Of a stretch of DNA of 64,000 bases, positions 24,891 to 34,127 are shown in pieces (positions within the stretch are counted from its first letter, which is position 1; each line of letters starts with the position of its first letter). The position numbers and the translations under genes were made by a program. The notes beneath the pieces are model-generated. The model saw nothing but the letters and a program-made list of their open reading frames with translations, searched no databases and had not been told where the DNA came from. Source of the DNA: Virgibacillus salexigens (GTDB taxonomy: Bacteria > Bacillota > Bacilli > Bacillales > Amphibacillaceae); the NCBI RefSeq assembly GCF_014905415.1, contig NZ_BNEO01000001.1:1426001-1490000 (forward strand), in the 5' to 3' direction.

Positions 24891-25924
24891 TGGAATTATC
24901 CTTTAGATGGTATGGAGAGAACGATCCTGTAAAACTACAAGATATAAAACAAATTCCTAATATGAATCATATTGTATCGGCTATTTATGATGTGCCCGTA
25001 GGGAATGTTTGGGAAAAAGAACGGATTGAGGCGTTAAAATCATCTGTTGAAAAAGAAGGTTTGGCTTTATCGGTGATTGAAAGTTTACCAGTCCATGAAT
25101 CCATTAAACTTGGCGAAAACAATCGTGATCAATTAATTGCAAACTACAAGGAATCATTAAAAAACTTAGGTGAATCCGGAATCAAGACGGTCTGTTATAA
25201 CTTCATGCCTGTGTTTGATTGGACACGTACCGATTTACATCACCGATTGCAGGATGGATCAGAAACATTATTGTACGATCATGAGTATGTGCAAACCATC
25301 GACCCTGTGACAACGAATCTCAACTTGCCAGGCTGGGATGAAAGTTACACAAAAGCGGAAATGGCTGCATTAATTGAGAAATATCGTACGATGACAGATG
25401 ATGATCTATGGGAGAATCTTGGCTATTTCTTAAACGAGGTTTTACCTGTTGCCATTGAACATGATATCAATCTCACCATTCATCCGGATGATCCACCTTG
25501 GTCAATCTTTGGCATCCCTCGAATCATACGATCAAAAGAAAGTTACGACAAACTGGTAACGATAAATAATGCAAAAAATAATAGTATTTGTTTCTGTACC
25601 GGTTCCCTCGGTTGTTTAGAAGAAAACGATCTACCTGAGATGATACGAGCATTTGGAGACCATATCCATTTTGTCCATATGCGAAATATTAAACGTCTCG
25701 ACAACCATTCCTTTGTTGAAACAGGGCATCTTTCTAAAGATGGTTCCGTTGATATGAAAGCAGTTATTAAAGCCTTAAAAGACATTAACTACAAAGGCAC
25801 GATACGTCCTGACCATGGTCGCATGATTTGGGGCGAAACTGGCAAAGCAGGATACGGCTTATTTGATCGAGCATTAGGTGCCACCTATATCAACGGATTG
25901 ATAGAAGGAGTGAATCAATCATGA
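24890..25924 (+). CDS. uxuA: mannonate dehydratase
   Basis: A 344-residue TIM-barrel enzyme that dehydrates D-mannonate to 2-keto-3-deoxy-D-gluconate, needing Mn2+ or Fe2+. Matches to UxuA include MELSFRWYGENDPVKLQDI at the start, VCYNFMPVFDWTRTDL, LTIHPDDPPWSIFGIPRI (metal and substrate site) and HFVHMRNIKRL, with RPDHGRMIWGE at the end. GAGGAGG precedes the start. The size is normal for the Bacillus type (about 350-360). Confidence 0.92.
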   Translation: MELSFRWYGENDPVKLQDIKQIPNMNHIVSAIYDVPVGNVWEKERIEALKSSVEKEGLALSVIESLPVHESIKLGENNRDQLIANYKESLKNLGESGIKTVCYNFMPVFDWTRTDLHHRLQDGSETLLYDHEYVQTIDPVTTNLNLPGWDESYTKAEMAALIEKYRTMTDDDLWENLGYFLNEVLPVAIEHDINLTIHPDDPPWSIFGIPRIIRSKESYDKLVTINNAKNNSICFCTGSLGCLEENDLPEMIRAFGDHIHFVHMRNIKRLDNHSFVETGHLSKDGSVDMKAVIKALKDINYKGTIRPDHGRMIWGETGKAGYGLFDRALGATYINGLIEGVNQS

Positions 25925-26742
25925 ACCAGCGATTTACCGGACGAAATGTGATTATCACAGGCGCAAGTGGTGTTATTGGCAAAACCTTTGTGAAAGCAAT
26001 CGTGGATGCTGGCGCAAATGTTGGATTAATTGGACGACAAGCTGACAGATTACATGACGTTATTGCAGATGTTAATCCGAAAAAAGACCAGACCATTGCA
26101 TTAACAGCAGATGTGTTAGATAAAGCCTCATTAATCGAAGCAAAACAGAAATTCAATCAGAGATTTGGTAATGTACATGCATTAATTAACTGTGCAGGTG
26201 GCAATCATCCAGATGCCACCACTGTAGATGAGCATTTTCATCCGCAATCAGAAAAGAACTTTTTTGGCTTACGTGAAGAAAGCGTAGATTACGTCTTTAA
26301 ATTGAACTACACAGGCAGCTTCTTGCCAACCCAGGTTTTTGGTGAAGATTTAACGCAAGGAGAAGGGAATACCATTATTAATATCTCTTCTATGAATGCC
26401 TTCCAACCACTTACTAAAATCCCAGCATACAGTGGGGCAAAAGCTGCAATTAGCAATTTCACACAATGGTTAAGTACGTATTTCGAAGGAAAGGTACGTG
26501 TGAATGCCATTGCGCCAGGATTTTTTGAAACAACACAAAATAAAGCCTTATTAAGAAATGAAGAAGGCGCCTATTCAGAACGTGCACATAAAATTTTAAG
26601 TCAAACCCCTATGAAACGGTTTGGCAATCCAGAAGAATTAATCGGAACATTGTTTTGGCTGCTGGACTATAGTGCAAGCCCATTTGTAACCGGAATTGTT
26701 GTACCAGTGGATGGCGGTTTTTCCTCCTATTCCGGCGTATAA
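25921..26742 (+). CDS. uxuB: SDR family D-mannonate oxidoreductase (fructuronate reductase)
   Basis: A 273-residue short-chain dehydrogenase. The Rossmann motif is ITGASGVIGKTF, the NAG region is LINCAGGNHPDATTVDE, and the catalytic residues are in NISSMNAF and YSGAKAA. The stretch after CAGGNHPDATT resembles the SDR-type mannonate oxidoreductase YjmF of B. subtilis rather than the long-chain UxuB of enteric bacteria. Position between UxaC and UxuA reactions supports reduction of fructuronate to mannonate. It overlaps uxuA by 4 bases and is the last gene before a strong terminator. Confidence 0.85.
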   Translation: MNQRFTGRNVIITGASGVIGKTFVKAIVDAGANVGLIGRQADRLHDVIADVNPKKDQTIALTADVLDKASLIEAKQKFNQRFGNVHALINCAGGNHPDATTVDEHFHPQSEKNFFGLREESVDYVFKLNYTGSFLPTQVFGEDLTQGEGNTIINISSMNAFQPLTKIPAYSGAKAAISNFTQWLSTYFEGKVRVNAIAPGFFETTQNKALLRNEEGAYSERAHKILSQTPMKRFGNPEELIGTLFWLLDYSASPFVTGIVVPVDGGFSSYSGV

Positions 26743-26796
26743 AAAAACGCCTGTCACCAAAAGTGTTACAGACTTTTAATGACAGGCGTTTTTTAT
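26741..26796. terminator. bidirectional intrinsic terminator
   Basis: AAAACGCCTGTCA (26744-26756) is complementary to 26780-26792, with A and T runs on the two sides. It serves the uronate operon and the convergent GH31 gene. Confidence 0.9.
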
Positions 26797-26828
26797 ACTG
26801 ACTTCGTATTCCCCTTCAATAGGCTTCC

Positions 26829-28925
26829 TTATTCAAAATGATAATTTTCCACTTGTGTTAATGTTTGATTATACATTGGTATAGAAGCAAACCGTCGAAC
26901 GAATAATGGAATTTTATCCAGCGTCACCGGTATTTGTATGGTTTGTCCACCTCTATAATAGTCACTTGTATGATAATCAATCCAACCTTCTTCATTTTCC
27001 GGTAAATACACCGTTCTTTCCGTCTGACCTGCTTCTACAATCGGACAAACAAGCAGCTTGTCTCCTACCATAAAATCGTCGGAGTCAAGATACGTAGCTG
27101 AATCTTGATCAAAGTCATAAAAGGTTGGGCGAATAATTGGCGCATAATTAGAATGGGAGTGCTCTACAAGCGTCTGTAAATAAGGTGTCAGTCGTTCATG
27201 AAAATGCATAGCTGCTTGCACTTCTTCCATCACTTTCGGGTACATCCAAGCCTCATTAACAGAGCCATCACTGTTCCACGAATGAATAGAAAACCGCGGA
27301 TAAAACACTCCACACTGCACCCATCTTACGAATAGTTCAGGATCTGGTTTCGGACCAGAAAAACCACCGATATCATGACCAAAATTGAATACGCCAGATA
27401 GGCTCAGTCCAATTGCCATCTTATTATTAAATTTTAAGGTATGCCAGCTCGTTCGATTATCACCCGTCCATGTCTGCACATATTTACTCATACCAGCACA
27501 TCCAGAACGACTAATAACATATGGCATGTTATCTTGATGATAATCCATTTGGATGTCTCTGGAAGCTTTCATCATGAGTAAGGGCATAATTGCTTTGTAA
27601 TCATTGAACTTACCACCCTGGCCAAATCCATGCACCTGTGCGCTATCATCCCAAATCTCAAATTCATTATTATCGTTCCAAGTACAATGAATGTGGTTAT
27701 CAAGCAGGGTTGTCTTCACCTTCTCTTGCCACCATGCGATGGTATCAGGATTTGTAAAATCTAAATAATATCCTTTATCGTCCCAGAATTGAATGAGTAA
27801 CGGTTCGCCGTGTTCATCTTTAACAAATCCATCAAACGCTAACACTTCATCTAACAGCGGATGATGAAGCATCAATGACGGCTTAATGTTGGCAACGATT
27901 TCAACGCCTTTGTCTACAAATGACTTTCCAAATGCTTTTGGATCTGGAAACTTATCATAATTCCAATTAAATACATAGCGTTTATCATCAATGGACGTAT
28001 ATCCAGATGACAAATGGAATGAGCGTACGGTGATTTGATGTTCTTCACATTGAGCTAGAAATTGTTTCATTCGTTCATGTGAATGAGGTGCATCTGTATA
28101 CTGCATGGTGGAACCGGAATAAGATAGACTCCATGGAGGCATGATGGTTGGCCGCCCAGTTAACCAGCTAAATCGCTGTGTGACATCTTTCACTCTCGGT
28201 CCAGCAATAACATAATAATCTAGAAAGCTACTTTTCGTTTCGTAGTATCGATAGGAGCCATGGTAATTGTCCAACTCTTGACCAAAATCAAAAACGGAAT
28301 CTTGATAATCATCGTAGAAGATACCAACAGATTGGTCGATATCCGGTTTATACGTGATATAAAAAGGAATATGTTTATACAACGGATCGGTTGTTTCAGC
28401 ATTGTAACCCATCGCATCGATATTCTTCATTCGAAAACGTCTCCCATGTCTATCGGCTGCACCTGTTTTCTCTCCTAGCCCAAAATACATTTCATTTTCT
28501 TGGCGTTGTAAATAATGGCATGTTGGATGGCTCGAACTTATATGATGTTTATAACTTTGTGTATGACGGTCGGTAATCACTTCCACAAATTCTTCTGTTT
28601 TATTTTTCTGAAACCAGGAAAGATACAGATCTTCTTTTTGAACAACTAATTTTAATTCCATTGTCTCTATTTCTAAAGTCTTTTCCGTTTCCGTAAATGT
28701 ATAATTCGGACGGGAGAAACGAGACATATCTTGACGTGCAATTCCTTCAAAAGGCAAGACGGTATCTCCAGGAGTGACCGTCCATGTTGGAAGACTAATT
28801 TCCTTTTGTTCACTCATGCTGACATTAATGATATGCGGCTCTAGTACACGAATGTTGCAGTACGTGAAACCATCATATAAAGCCATTTGATTATGTTCAT
28901 GTTCCATTACTTGGAAAACACTCAT
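26829..28925 (-). CDS. glycoside hydrolase family 31 protein
   Basis: A cytoplasmic 698-residue GH31 enzyme with no signal peptide. A beta-sandwich N-terminal domain precedes the barrel. The nucleophile Asp is in CTWNDNNEFEIWDD, the acid/base Asp in VQTWTGDNRTSWHTL, and ISRSGCAGMSKY and FGHDIGGFSG are also typical. GH31 covers alpha-glucosidases, alpha-xylosidases, sulfoquinovosidases and others; specificity is not evident. The start is ATG 28925 with GGAGTG upstream; the frame is open to 28970. The promoter carries the same palindrome as the TRAP operon, so it likely works on a uronate-linked alpha-glycoside. It is convergent with that operon. Confidence 0.85.
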   Translation of the reverse strand: MSVFQVMEHEHNQMALYDGFTYCNIRVLEPHIINVSMSEQKEISLPTWTVTPGDTVLPFEGIARQDMSRFSRPNYTFTETEKTLEIETMELKLVVQKEDLYLSWFQKNKTEEFVEVITDRHTQSYKHHISSSHPTCHYLQRQENEMYFGLGEKTGAADRHGRRFRMKNIDAMGYNAETTDPLYKHIPFYITYKPDIDQSVGIFYDDYQDSVFDFGQELDNYHGSYRYYETKSSFLDYYVIAGPRVKDVTQRFSWLTGRPTIMPPWSLSYSGSTMQYTDAPHSHERMKQFLAQCEEHQITVRSFHLSSGYTSIDDKRYVFNWNYDKFPDPKAFGKSFVDKGVEIVANIKPSLMLHHPLLDEVLAFDGFVKDEHGEPLLIQFWDDKGYYLDFTNPDTIAWWQEKVKTTLLDNHIHCTWNDNNEFEIWDDSAQVHGFGQGGKFNDYKAIMPLLMMKASRDIQMDYHQDNMPYVISRSGCAGMSKYVQTWTGDNRTSWHTLKFNNKMAIGLSLSGVFNFGHDIGGFSGPKPDPELFVRWVQCGVFYPRFSIHSWNSDGSVNEAWMYPKVMEEVQAAMHFHERLTPYLQTLVEHSHSNYAPIIRPTFYDFDQDSATYLDSDDFMVGDKLLVCPIVEAGQTERTVYLPENEEGWIDYHTSDYYRGGQTIQIPVTLDKIPLFVRRFASIPMYNQTLTQVENYHFE

Positions 28926-28940
28926 TATATCACTCCTACA

Positions 28941-28984
28941 AATAACAACGTTGTTATTATAATATGACATAAGATTGCTGAAAA
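28941..28984 (-). promoter_or_regulatory. GH31 promoter with overlapping LacI-type operator
   Basis: On the minus strand TTTTCA (28979-28984), a 17-base spacer and TATAAT (28956-28961) form a promoter. The 18-bp palindrome AATAACAACGTTGTTATT (28941-28958) overlaps the -10 by three bases, so repressor binding would block RNA polymerase. Confidence 0.75.
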
Positions 28985-29012
28985 ATAAAGTCTTTTATAG
29001 GAATCGTTAAAC

Positions 29013-29056
29013 GGAGTCTATAAAATGTGTTTTTTAAATTACATTTTATAGACTCC
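29013..29056. repeat. perfect 16-bp inverted repeat
   Basis: GGAGTCTATAAAATGT (29013-29028) is exactly complementary to 29041-29056 with a 12-base loop containing a T6 run. It lies downstream of the amidohydrolase gene and upstream of the GH31 promoter. No T-run follows the stem leftward, so it may terminate weakly or act otherwise. Confidence 0.6.
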
Positions 29057-29104
29057 TGAATAGAATGGTTTTGCGTCTTGCTCTTTGAAAACGAGCAGAA
29101 TCGT

Positions 29105-30448
29105 TTATTTCAAGAGTTTCTCCTGTAGGCGATTCATTTCGGACATCACTTTTTCTTCATCTATCGTTAAACAGCTTCTATCCTTCACAACCATCTTGCC
29201 ATCAATATACACATCGGCTACGTCACTTCCACGTGCTGCATAAAGTAGATGGGAATACGCTTCACGGAGAGGATGTAGATGCTCCTTATCATAAGGGTAA
29301 ATAGTAATAAAATCTGCCTTTTTGGCTGCTTCCAATGAACCCGTGCTTTTTCCCATACCAATTGCCTCAGCTCCTCCCCGAGTAGCTAAAGCTAACGCTG
29401 TTTGTGCAGGGAATTTAGTTGGATCTTTATATACACCTTTTTGCAGCAGGGAAGCCGTTCGGGTTTCCTCGAACATATCAAAGTTGTTATTGGAAGATAC
29501 GCCATCTGTTGCAATTCCTACTTTTATCCCGGAATTTAACAGACGAACAATATCCGCAATTCCTGATCCTAATTTCAGATTACTGATTGGATTATGAGCA
29601 ACACGTACATCATACTGTTTTAGCATTGCTCGCTCCTCATCATTAAGAACCACACCATGGGCCATCACCGTTGGCTGGTCGAAGAGACCTAATCTGCAAA
29701 GATGTTCAACAGGACGAAAACCATAGCGACTTTCAATATCCATGATTTCATCATTTGTTTCTGAAACATGAATGTGTACCATCAAATTATTGTCTTTAGC
29801 AATTCCGGCACTCGCAGTAAGAGCATCCGGTGTGCATGTGTAGGCACTATGAGGGGCTACCATGGTGGTCAGACGACCATCAGCAAACGTTTTATAGTTT
29901 CTAGAAAATTGCTCTGCTTCCCTCAGGTTCATTTTCTGCTCTTCCTCGGTACCAAAGCTAAATATTGTATACGAAAAAGCACCACGAATCCCGGTTTCTC
30001 CAACTGCATGTATAACATCATCTGAATCTATGCCATTTGGATTGAACATATCAGAGAACGTCGTAGTCCCTGATTTCAACATCTCCAAAATACCTAGCTT
30101 AGCACTAACAGAAGCAATTTCTGTCGTAAACTGTGTTTCCATCGGCCATATTTTCTTTTCCAGCCAAGGCTTTAACAGCATGTCATCTCCAATACCACGT
30201 AAAATCGTCATCACAATATGCGAATGCGTATTTACAAGACCAGGCATCACCCATTTCCCAGCAAGATCCACTACTTGGTCTACATCCACCAGCTGCTCTT
30301 TAGAATGTGAACCAATGTATGTAATGAACTGATCTTGTACAATCATCATCCCATTTTCAAAAACTCGATTTTCCTTATCCATTGTAAAAAAAGTAGCATT
30401 TATATAAGCTGTTTTTCGTTTCCTTTTAGCAACATCACTTCTTATCAT
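29105..30448 (-). CDS. amidohydrolase, 5'-methylthioadenosine/S-adenosylhomocysteine deaminase-like
   Basis: A 447-residue amidohydrolase of the MtaD/TrzN/AtzB-type group. Metal ligands are seen in VNTHSHIVMTILRG (two His), VHIHVSETNDE (His), MAHGVVLND (His) and GIATDGVSSNNN (Asp); VAPHSAYTCTPD is the usual substrate loop. These enzymes remove amino or halide groups from N-heterocycles; the exact substrate cannot be read. AAGGGG lies 7 bases before ATG 30448. It is divergent from a TrmB-family regulator with an 11-bp palindrome between, so it may be that regulator's target. Confidence 0.82.
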   Translation of the reverse strand: MIRSDVAKRKRKTAYINATFFTMDKENRVFENGMMIVQDQFITYIGSHSKEQLVDVDQVVDLAGKWVMPGLVNTHSHIVMTILRGIGDDMLLKPWLEKKIWPMETQFTTEIASVSAKLGILEMLKSGTTTFSDMFNPNGIDSDDVIHAVGETGIRGAFSYTIFSFGTEEEQKMNLREAEQFSRNYKTFADGRLTTMVAPHSAYTCTPDALTASAGIAKDNNLMVHIHVSETNDEIMDIESRYGFRPVEHLCRLGLFDQPTVMAHGVVLNDEERAMLKQYDVRVAHNPISNLKLGSGIADIVRLLNSGIKVGIATDGVSSNNNFDMFEETRTASLLQKGVYKDPTKFPAQTALALATRGGAEAIGMGKSTGSLEAAKKADFITIYPYDKEHLHPLREAYSHLLYAARGSDVADVYIDGKMVVKDRSCLTIDEEKVMSEMNRLQEKLLK

Positions 30449-30519
30449 TAAAAAACCCCTTACTATCGTATTTAGTTCGTTATCATTCTATCTTTTCTTG
30501 TTTAATCAATGGCTAACTT

Positions 30520-30547
30520 AAAAGTTACTACTATAATAGTAACTTTT
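30520..30547. promoter_or_regulatory. palindrome in the amidohydrolase/TrmB intergenic region
   Basis: AAAAGTTACTA (30520-30530) is complementary to 30537-30547 around CTATAA. It lies about 75 bases upstream of the amidohydrolase gene and 200 before the regulator. It is an operator candidate; a T6 run on the right also makes a plus-strand terminator possible, though no plus-strand gene precedes it. The rest of 30449-30749 is AT-rich without a gene. Confidence 0.45.
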
Positions 30548-30749
30548 TTCTAGATTACAATGAGCTTCTAATCTCTGTCAAATAAAAATAGAGGGATTGG
30601 TTTAAGCTAATACCAGCTGAAGAATAGGAGAATCGGCATTTATCAATTGAAATAAATGGTCCATATCATTTAATATAAATAACAGAATTATTTCATTAAC
30701 TATTTATTTACCATTAAAATATACGTAAGGAATATAGATAGGAGTATAT

Positions 30750-31508
30750 ATGTTACAAAAATTTGGTTTTTCACAATATGAAAGTAATGTGTTTGAAACT
30801 CTAGCTTCTAGTGATGAACCTATGGATGCTACTCAAATTGTTAAATATTCTGGGGTTCCAAAAGCAAAGGTGTATGAAGTCTTAACACGTATGATTGATA
30901 AGGGTATGGTAATGGATTCGATATCAGAAAAGAAAAAGCTTTACACTGCGCTTCCATTACCCCTTGCTATTGAAAAACTAACAGCTGAATTTCAGGAAAA
31001 TATTAAGCAACTAAAAACCAGCTCAAAGAAAAAGCCGTTCCTTGATGATCGCATATGGAGCCTGAAAGTAAATACATCTATTCAAGCACAAATGAAGCAA
31101 CTTATCCAGGAAGCAAAAGAAACCATCCGAGTTTCGCTATGGAAAGATGATTTGGTAGAATACTTGCCACTCTTAAAAGAGAAAGAGAAAAACGGTGTAG
31201 AGGTTGAAGTCCTTGTCGTAGGGAACATGAACACCAACTTGACTCACGTCCACACCCTTATACCTGCAAAAGAGCATGATGTATTGGAACGGTTTCGATT
31301 GATTATTGTGGACGATCGAGAAACGATTTTTGCAGGAGTGGAAAACGATTCATGGCAAGCGATGAAGACCATGTCAAAACCATTTGTTAAGCTATTTATT
31401 GAATTTTTCTATCATGACGTTGCATTAGCTAAAATTAATGAAAAGCATAGTGAATTATTAATGAATGATCAAGACATTAAGCATATCCTGATGAAGCTGC
31501 GATATTAA
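30750..31508 (+). CDS. TrmB family transcriptional regulator
   Basis: A 252-residue regulator. The N-terminal TrmB winged helix reads LQKFGFSQYESNVFETLASS, then SGVPKAKVYEVLTRMIDKGMV. A linker of Lys-rich helix (KLTAEFQENIKQLKTSSKKK) follows, then a phospholipase-D-like/Regulator_TrmB C-domain (LIQEAKETIRVSLWKDDL, FVKLFIEFFYHD). Such proteins usually sense sugars or other small molecules. A weak GGAG precedes ATG 30750. It faces away from the amidohydrolase gene. Confidence 0.82.
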   Translation: MLQKFGFSQYESNVFETLASSDEPMDATQIVKYSGVPKAKVYEVLTRMIDKGMVMDSISEKKKLYTALPLPLAIEKLTAEFQENIKQLKTSSKKKPFLDDRIWSLKVNTSIQAQMKQLIQEAKETIRVSLWKDDLVEYLPLLKEKEKNGVEVEVLVVGNMNTNLTHVHTLIPAKEHDVLERFRLIIVDDRETIFAGVENDSWQAMKTMSKPFVKLFIEFFYHDVALAKINEKHSELLMNDQDIKHILMKLRY

Positions 31509-31558
31509 GCGTAACCTAATGTCAATTTGAATCGATGCTGAACCTTCAATAAGCTAGA

Positions 31559-31627
31559 GCTGCTAGTAGTGAGCTAAGCCCACTACTAGCAGCAAATAAA
31601 CTACCTTTTACCTAAAGGTAGTTTTTT
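31559..31627 (+). terminator. hairpin followed by intrinsic terminator
   Basis: A perfect 13-bp stem (31559-31571 with 31581-31593) is followed by a second one: AACTACCTTT (31599-31608) with 31614-31623 and a T6 run. The second is a clear terminator for the TrmB-type gene. The remaining 31628-31844 holds no gene. Confidence 0.8.
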
Positions 31628-31844
31628 CGATAGACTATTCATTAAACTAGTTCCGTCATAAACAGCATATGAATGGGATACTTTCTTACACAACGATTCA
31701 GAGCCTTACCTATAGAACTTTGTACCCTTTTTTCCTCTGAAAAAATCGGAAAATTGTTACTTCCCCCTCTTCTACCAACCTTTATATCATGCTATGATGC
31801 TCTACAATTAGTTTACTATATTAAATAGGAGGGATAGTTAGTTC

Positions 31845-34028
31845 ATGAAAACAAAAAATAAGAAGATAGCTAGTATGATAACTTCGCTTCTGCTACTCAC
31901 CATGTTCTCCACCCCCATCACCGCAGATACAGAAACACATGACAGAACCCCTCAACCTAAGAATTATCATCTTGAAGAAGAAGCGACACAACCGGTTTAC
32001 GATTACGACAATGCTATTAAAGAAACGATTTATGTGGAGTCAAACATGGATAGTGACCGAGACGGCAACCTTGATCGCATTGCCGCTGATATTATCCGTC
32101 CCCAAGAAACCGACCAGGAATTACAAGTACCGATTATTATGGATGCCAGCCCCTATTATGAAAGTATCGGAAGAGGGAATGAGTCAGAAACGAAAGACCC
32201 TGATGGAGATGGAGTTAATGAAAAGTTTCCTTTGTTTTATGATAATTATTTTGTTCCACGAGGCTACGCTGTTGTACAAGTAGATATGGTAGGAACGAAT
32301 AACTCTGATGGCTGCCCACCTACTGGAGGCTATGAAGAAACAGAGAGTGTCAACGTAGTAATTGATTGGTTAAATGGAGAAGGAACTGCGTGGGACGAAA
32401 ACGGGCAAGAAATCCAAGCAAATTGGTCAACAGGAAAGGTAGGTATGATCGGAAAATCTTATGATGGGACATTAGCCAATGCAGCTGCTGCTACAGGCAT
32501 CGATGGCCTAGAAACGATAGTTCCAATTGGAGCAATTAGCAGTTGGTATGATTATTATCGTTACGGCGGCATTCCATTTTATCGCAACGGGCCATCCGGT
32601 TTATCACATGCGGTAACAGCGAGCGAACGTATCGAACCATGTGCCGTTGTACGAGAGGAAATACGCAATGATGCAGATGATCAAACAGGTAATTACAATT
32701 CCTTTTGGGATGAGCGCAATTTTGTAAAAGATGCAGAAAATGTTGAAGCAAGTGTTTTCGTGATTCATGGCTTAAATGATTATAATGTGAAAGCAAACCA
32801 TTTCTCCAACTGGTGGGATGCTTTAACAAACCATGATGTACCTCGAAAGCTTTGGTTAACGCAAACCGGTCATGTCGATCCTTTTGATTTTCGACGAGCA
32901 GAATGGGTGGATACGCTCCATCAATGGTTTGATTATTGGCTGCTTGACATCGATAACGGGATCATGAACGAACCAATGGTTGATATCGAACGAACGGCCG
33001 ACGAATGGGAAACTACTGGAAATTGGCCGAATGAAGGGGCAGAACCGGTTACTATCAGGCTCGCTCCTGAAAATGAAGAAGTGCCCGGATCACTAATGAC
33101 CAGTCCAATCCTTGGGGAATTCACCCAGTCTTTTATCGATAACCCAGAGCAAACAGAACAACAGATGGTGGAGGATGAATTTACAGCGAAAGAAAATCGG
33201 CTTATGTATTTATCTCCTGAGCTAAAGGACGAAGTCCAACTAAGTGGGGTCCCCAAATTAAATATAAACGCAAGCATTGATCAAGATGATTCGAATCTTA
33301 CAGCCCTCATTGTCGACTATGGTACCACTGAACGAGTCAACCATCGTGATAGAGGAGAAGGTATTCGTACACTAGATTCAGAATCTTGCTGGGGAGCAAG
33401 TACAGATGTAGATGATGCTTGTTATAAAGAGACAGAAAAAACAACGCATGTGGCACCTTATGAGATTGTGTCACATGGTTGGTTAGATGTCCAAAACTGG
33501 GATGGACTAGAACATGCAGCGCCAGTAGAACCAGGAAAAACGTATACATTCCAATGGGACATGTTACCAGAAGATTATATTTTTCAAGAGGGTCATCGAA
33601 TCGGAGTTATTATCGCAGGTAGTGATGACCAGATGCTGATGCCGGACAACAATCAAGCCTCGTTTGATGTTACCCTTGGCGATAGTTCGATTTCCTTACC
33701 TGTTGTTGGTGGTAAACAGACACTAGACAAAGCCTTCGATTATAAAGGCGGTACATCTCCAGAAAATGTAGCTGATATGAAAAAAATCATTTCTATCTAT
33801 CAAGAAGAAGATGCCTTTGCAAATCCTGGTGTAGCACGCTCCTTACTTACCCATTTAACAGCAGTAGAGCGTTTTGAAGAGCAGCAAGCCACCGACAAAT
33901 TCATGAAACATATGAAAGGGTTTCAACGATTAATTGAGAAAAAATGGGAGAATAAACAGATAGCGAGGCAAGCTTACCAAGTACTAACCATCGATGCAGC
34001 GAGTCTTCTGAATAAATGGGAAAACTAA
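31845..34028 (+). CDS. secreted CocE/NonD family hydrolase (Xaa-Pro dipeptidyl-peptidase-like, S15) with C-terminal FIMAH-like domain
   Basis: A 727-residue exported serine hydrolase. A signal peptide (KIASMITSLLLLTMFSTPITAD) is followed by a D-rich segment (DSDRDGNLDRIAADI, KDPDGDGVNEKF) that resembles calcium loops. The catalytic triad fits S15: Ser in GMIGKSYDGTLAN, Asp in IHGLNDYNVKA, His in QTGHVDPFDF. A beta-sandwich PepX_C domain follows. The last 75 residues (LLTHLTAVERFEEQQATDKF, FMKHMKGFQRLIEK, LTIDAASLLNKWEN) look like a FIMAH domain. It probably trims Xaa-Pro or related peptides outside the cell; it shares its tail domain with the convergent M14 enzyme. Confidence 0.8.
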   Translation: MKTKNKKIASMITSLLLLTMFSTPITADTETHDRTPQPKNYHLEEEATQPVYDYDNAIKETIYVESNMDSDRDGNLDRIAADIIRPQETDQELQVPIIMDASPYYESIGRGNESETKDPDGDGVNEKFPLFYDNYFVPRGYAVVQVDMVGTNNSDGCPPTGGYEETESVNVVIDWLNGEGTAWDENGQEIQANWSTGKVGMIGKSYDGTLANAAAATGIDGLETIVPIGAISSWYDYYRYGGIPFYRNGPSGLSHAVTASERIEPCAVVREEIRNDADDQTGNYNSFWDERNFVKDAENVEASVFVIHGLNDYNVKANHFSNWWDALTNHDVPRKLWLTQTGHVDPFDFRRAEWVDTLHQWFDYWLLDIDNGIMNEPMVDIERTADEWETTGNWPNEGAEPVTIRLAPENEEVPGSLMTSPILGEFTQSFIDNPEQTEQQMVEDEFTAKENRLMYLSPELKDEVQLSGVPKLNINASIDQDDSNLTALIVDYGTTERVNHRDRGEGIRTLDSESCWGASTDVDDACYKETEKTTHVAPYEIVSHGWLDVQNWDGLEHAAPVEPGKTYTFQWDMLPEDYIFQEGHRIGVIIAGSDDQMLMPDNNQASFDVTLGDSSISLPVVGGKQTLDKAFDYKGGTSPENVADMKKIISIYQEEDAFANPGVARSLLTHLTAVERFEEQQATDKFMKHMKGFQRLIEKKWENKQIARQAYQVLTIDAASLLNKWEN

Positions 34029-34057
34029 GACGAAGACAAAAATAACTTATTCCTATC

Positions 34058-34095
34058 ATAATCCGAACGATTTCACCCGAATTCGTTCGGATTAT
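34058..34095 (+). terminator. inverted repeat after the S15 gene
   Basis: ATAATCCGAACGA (34058-34070) is complementary to 34083-34095, a perfect 13-bp stem with a 12-base loop. It lies 30 bases after the stop. Only a weak T-run follows, so termination is likely but not certain. Confidence 0.55.
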
Positions 34096-34127
34096 AACTT
34101 TACATAAAACAGATTCTATCATGCTCC

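Noticed and set aside
31939-32283. 114-codon plus-strand frame inside the S15 hydrolase gene
   Set aside because: It overlaps a well-supported gene in another frame and shows no ribosome binding site or domain.
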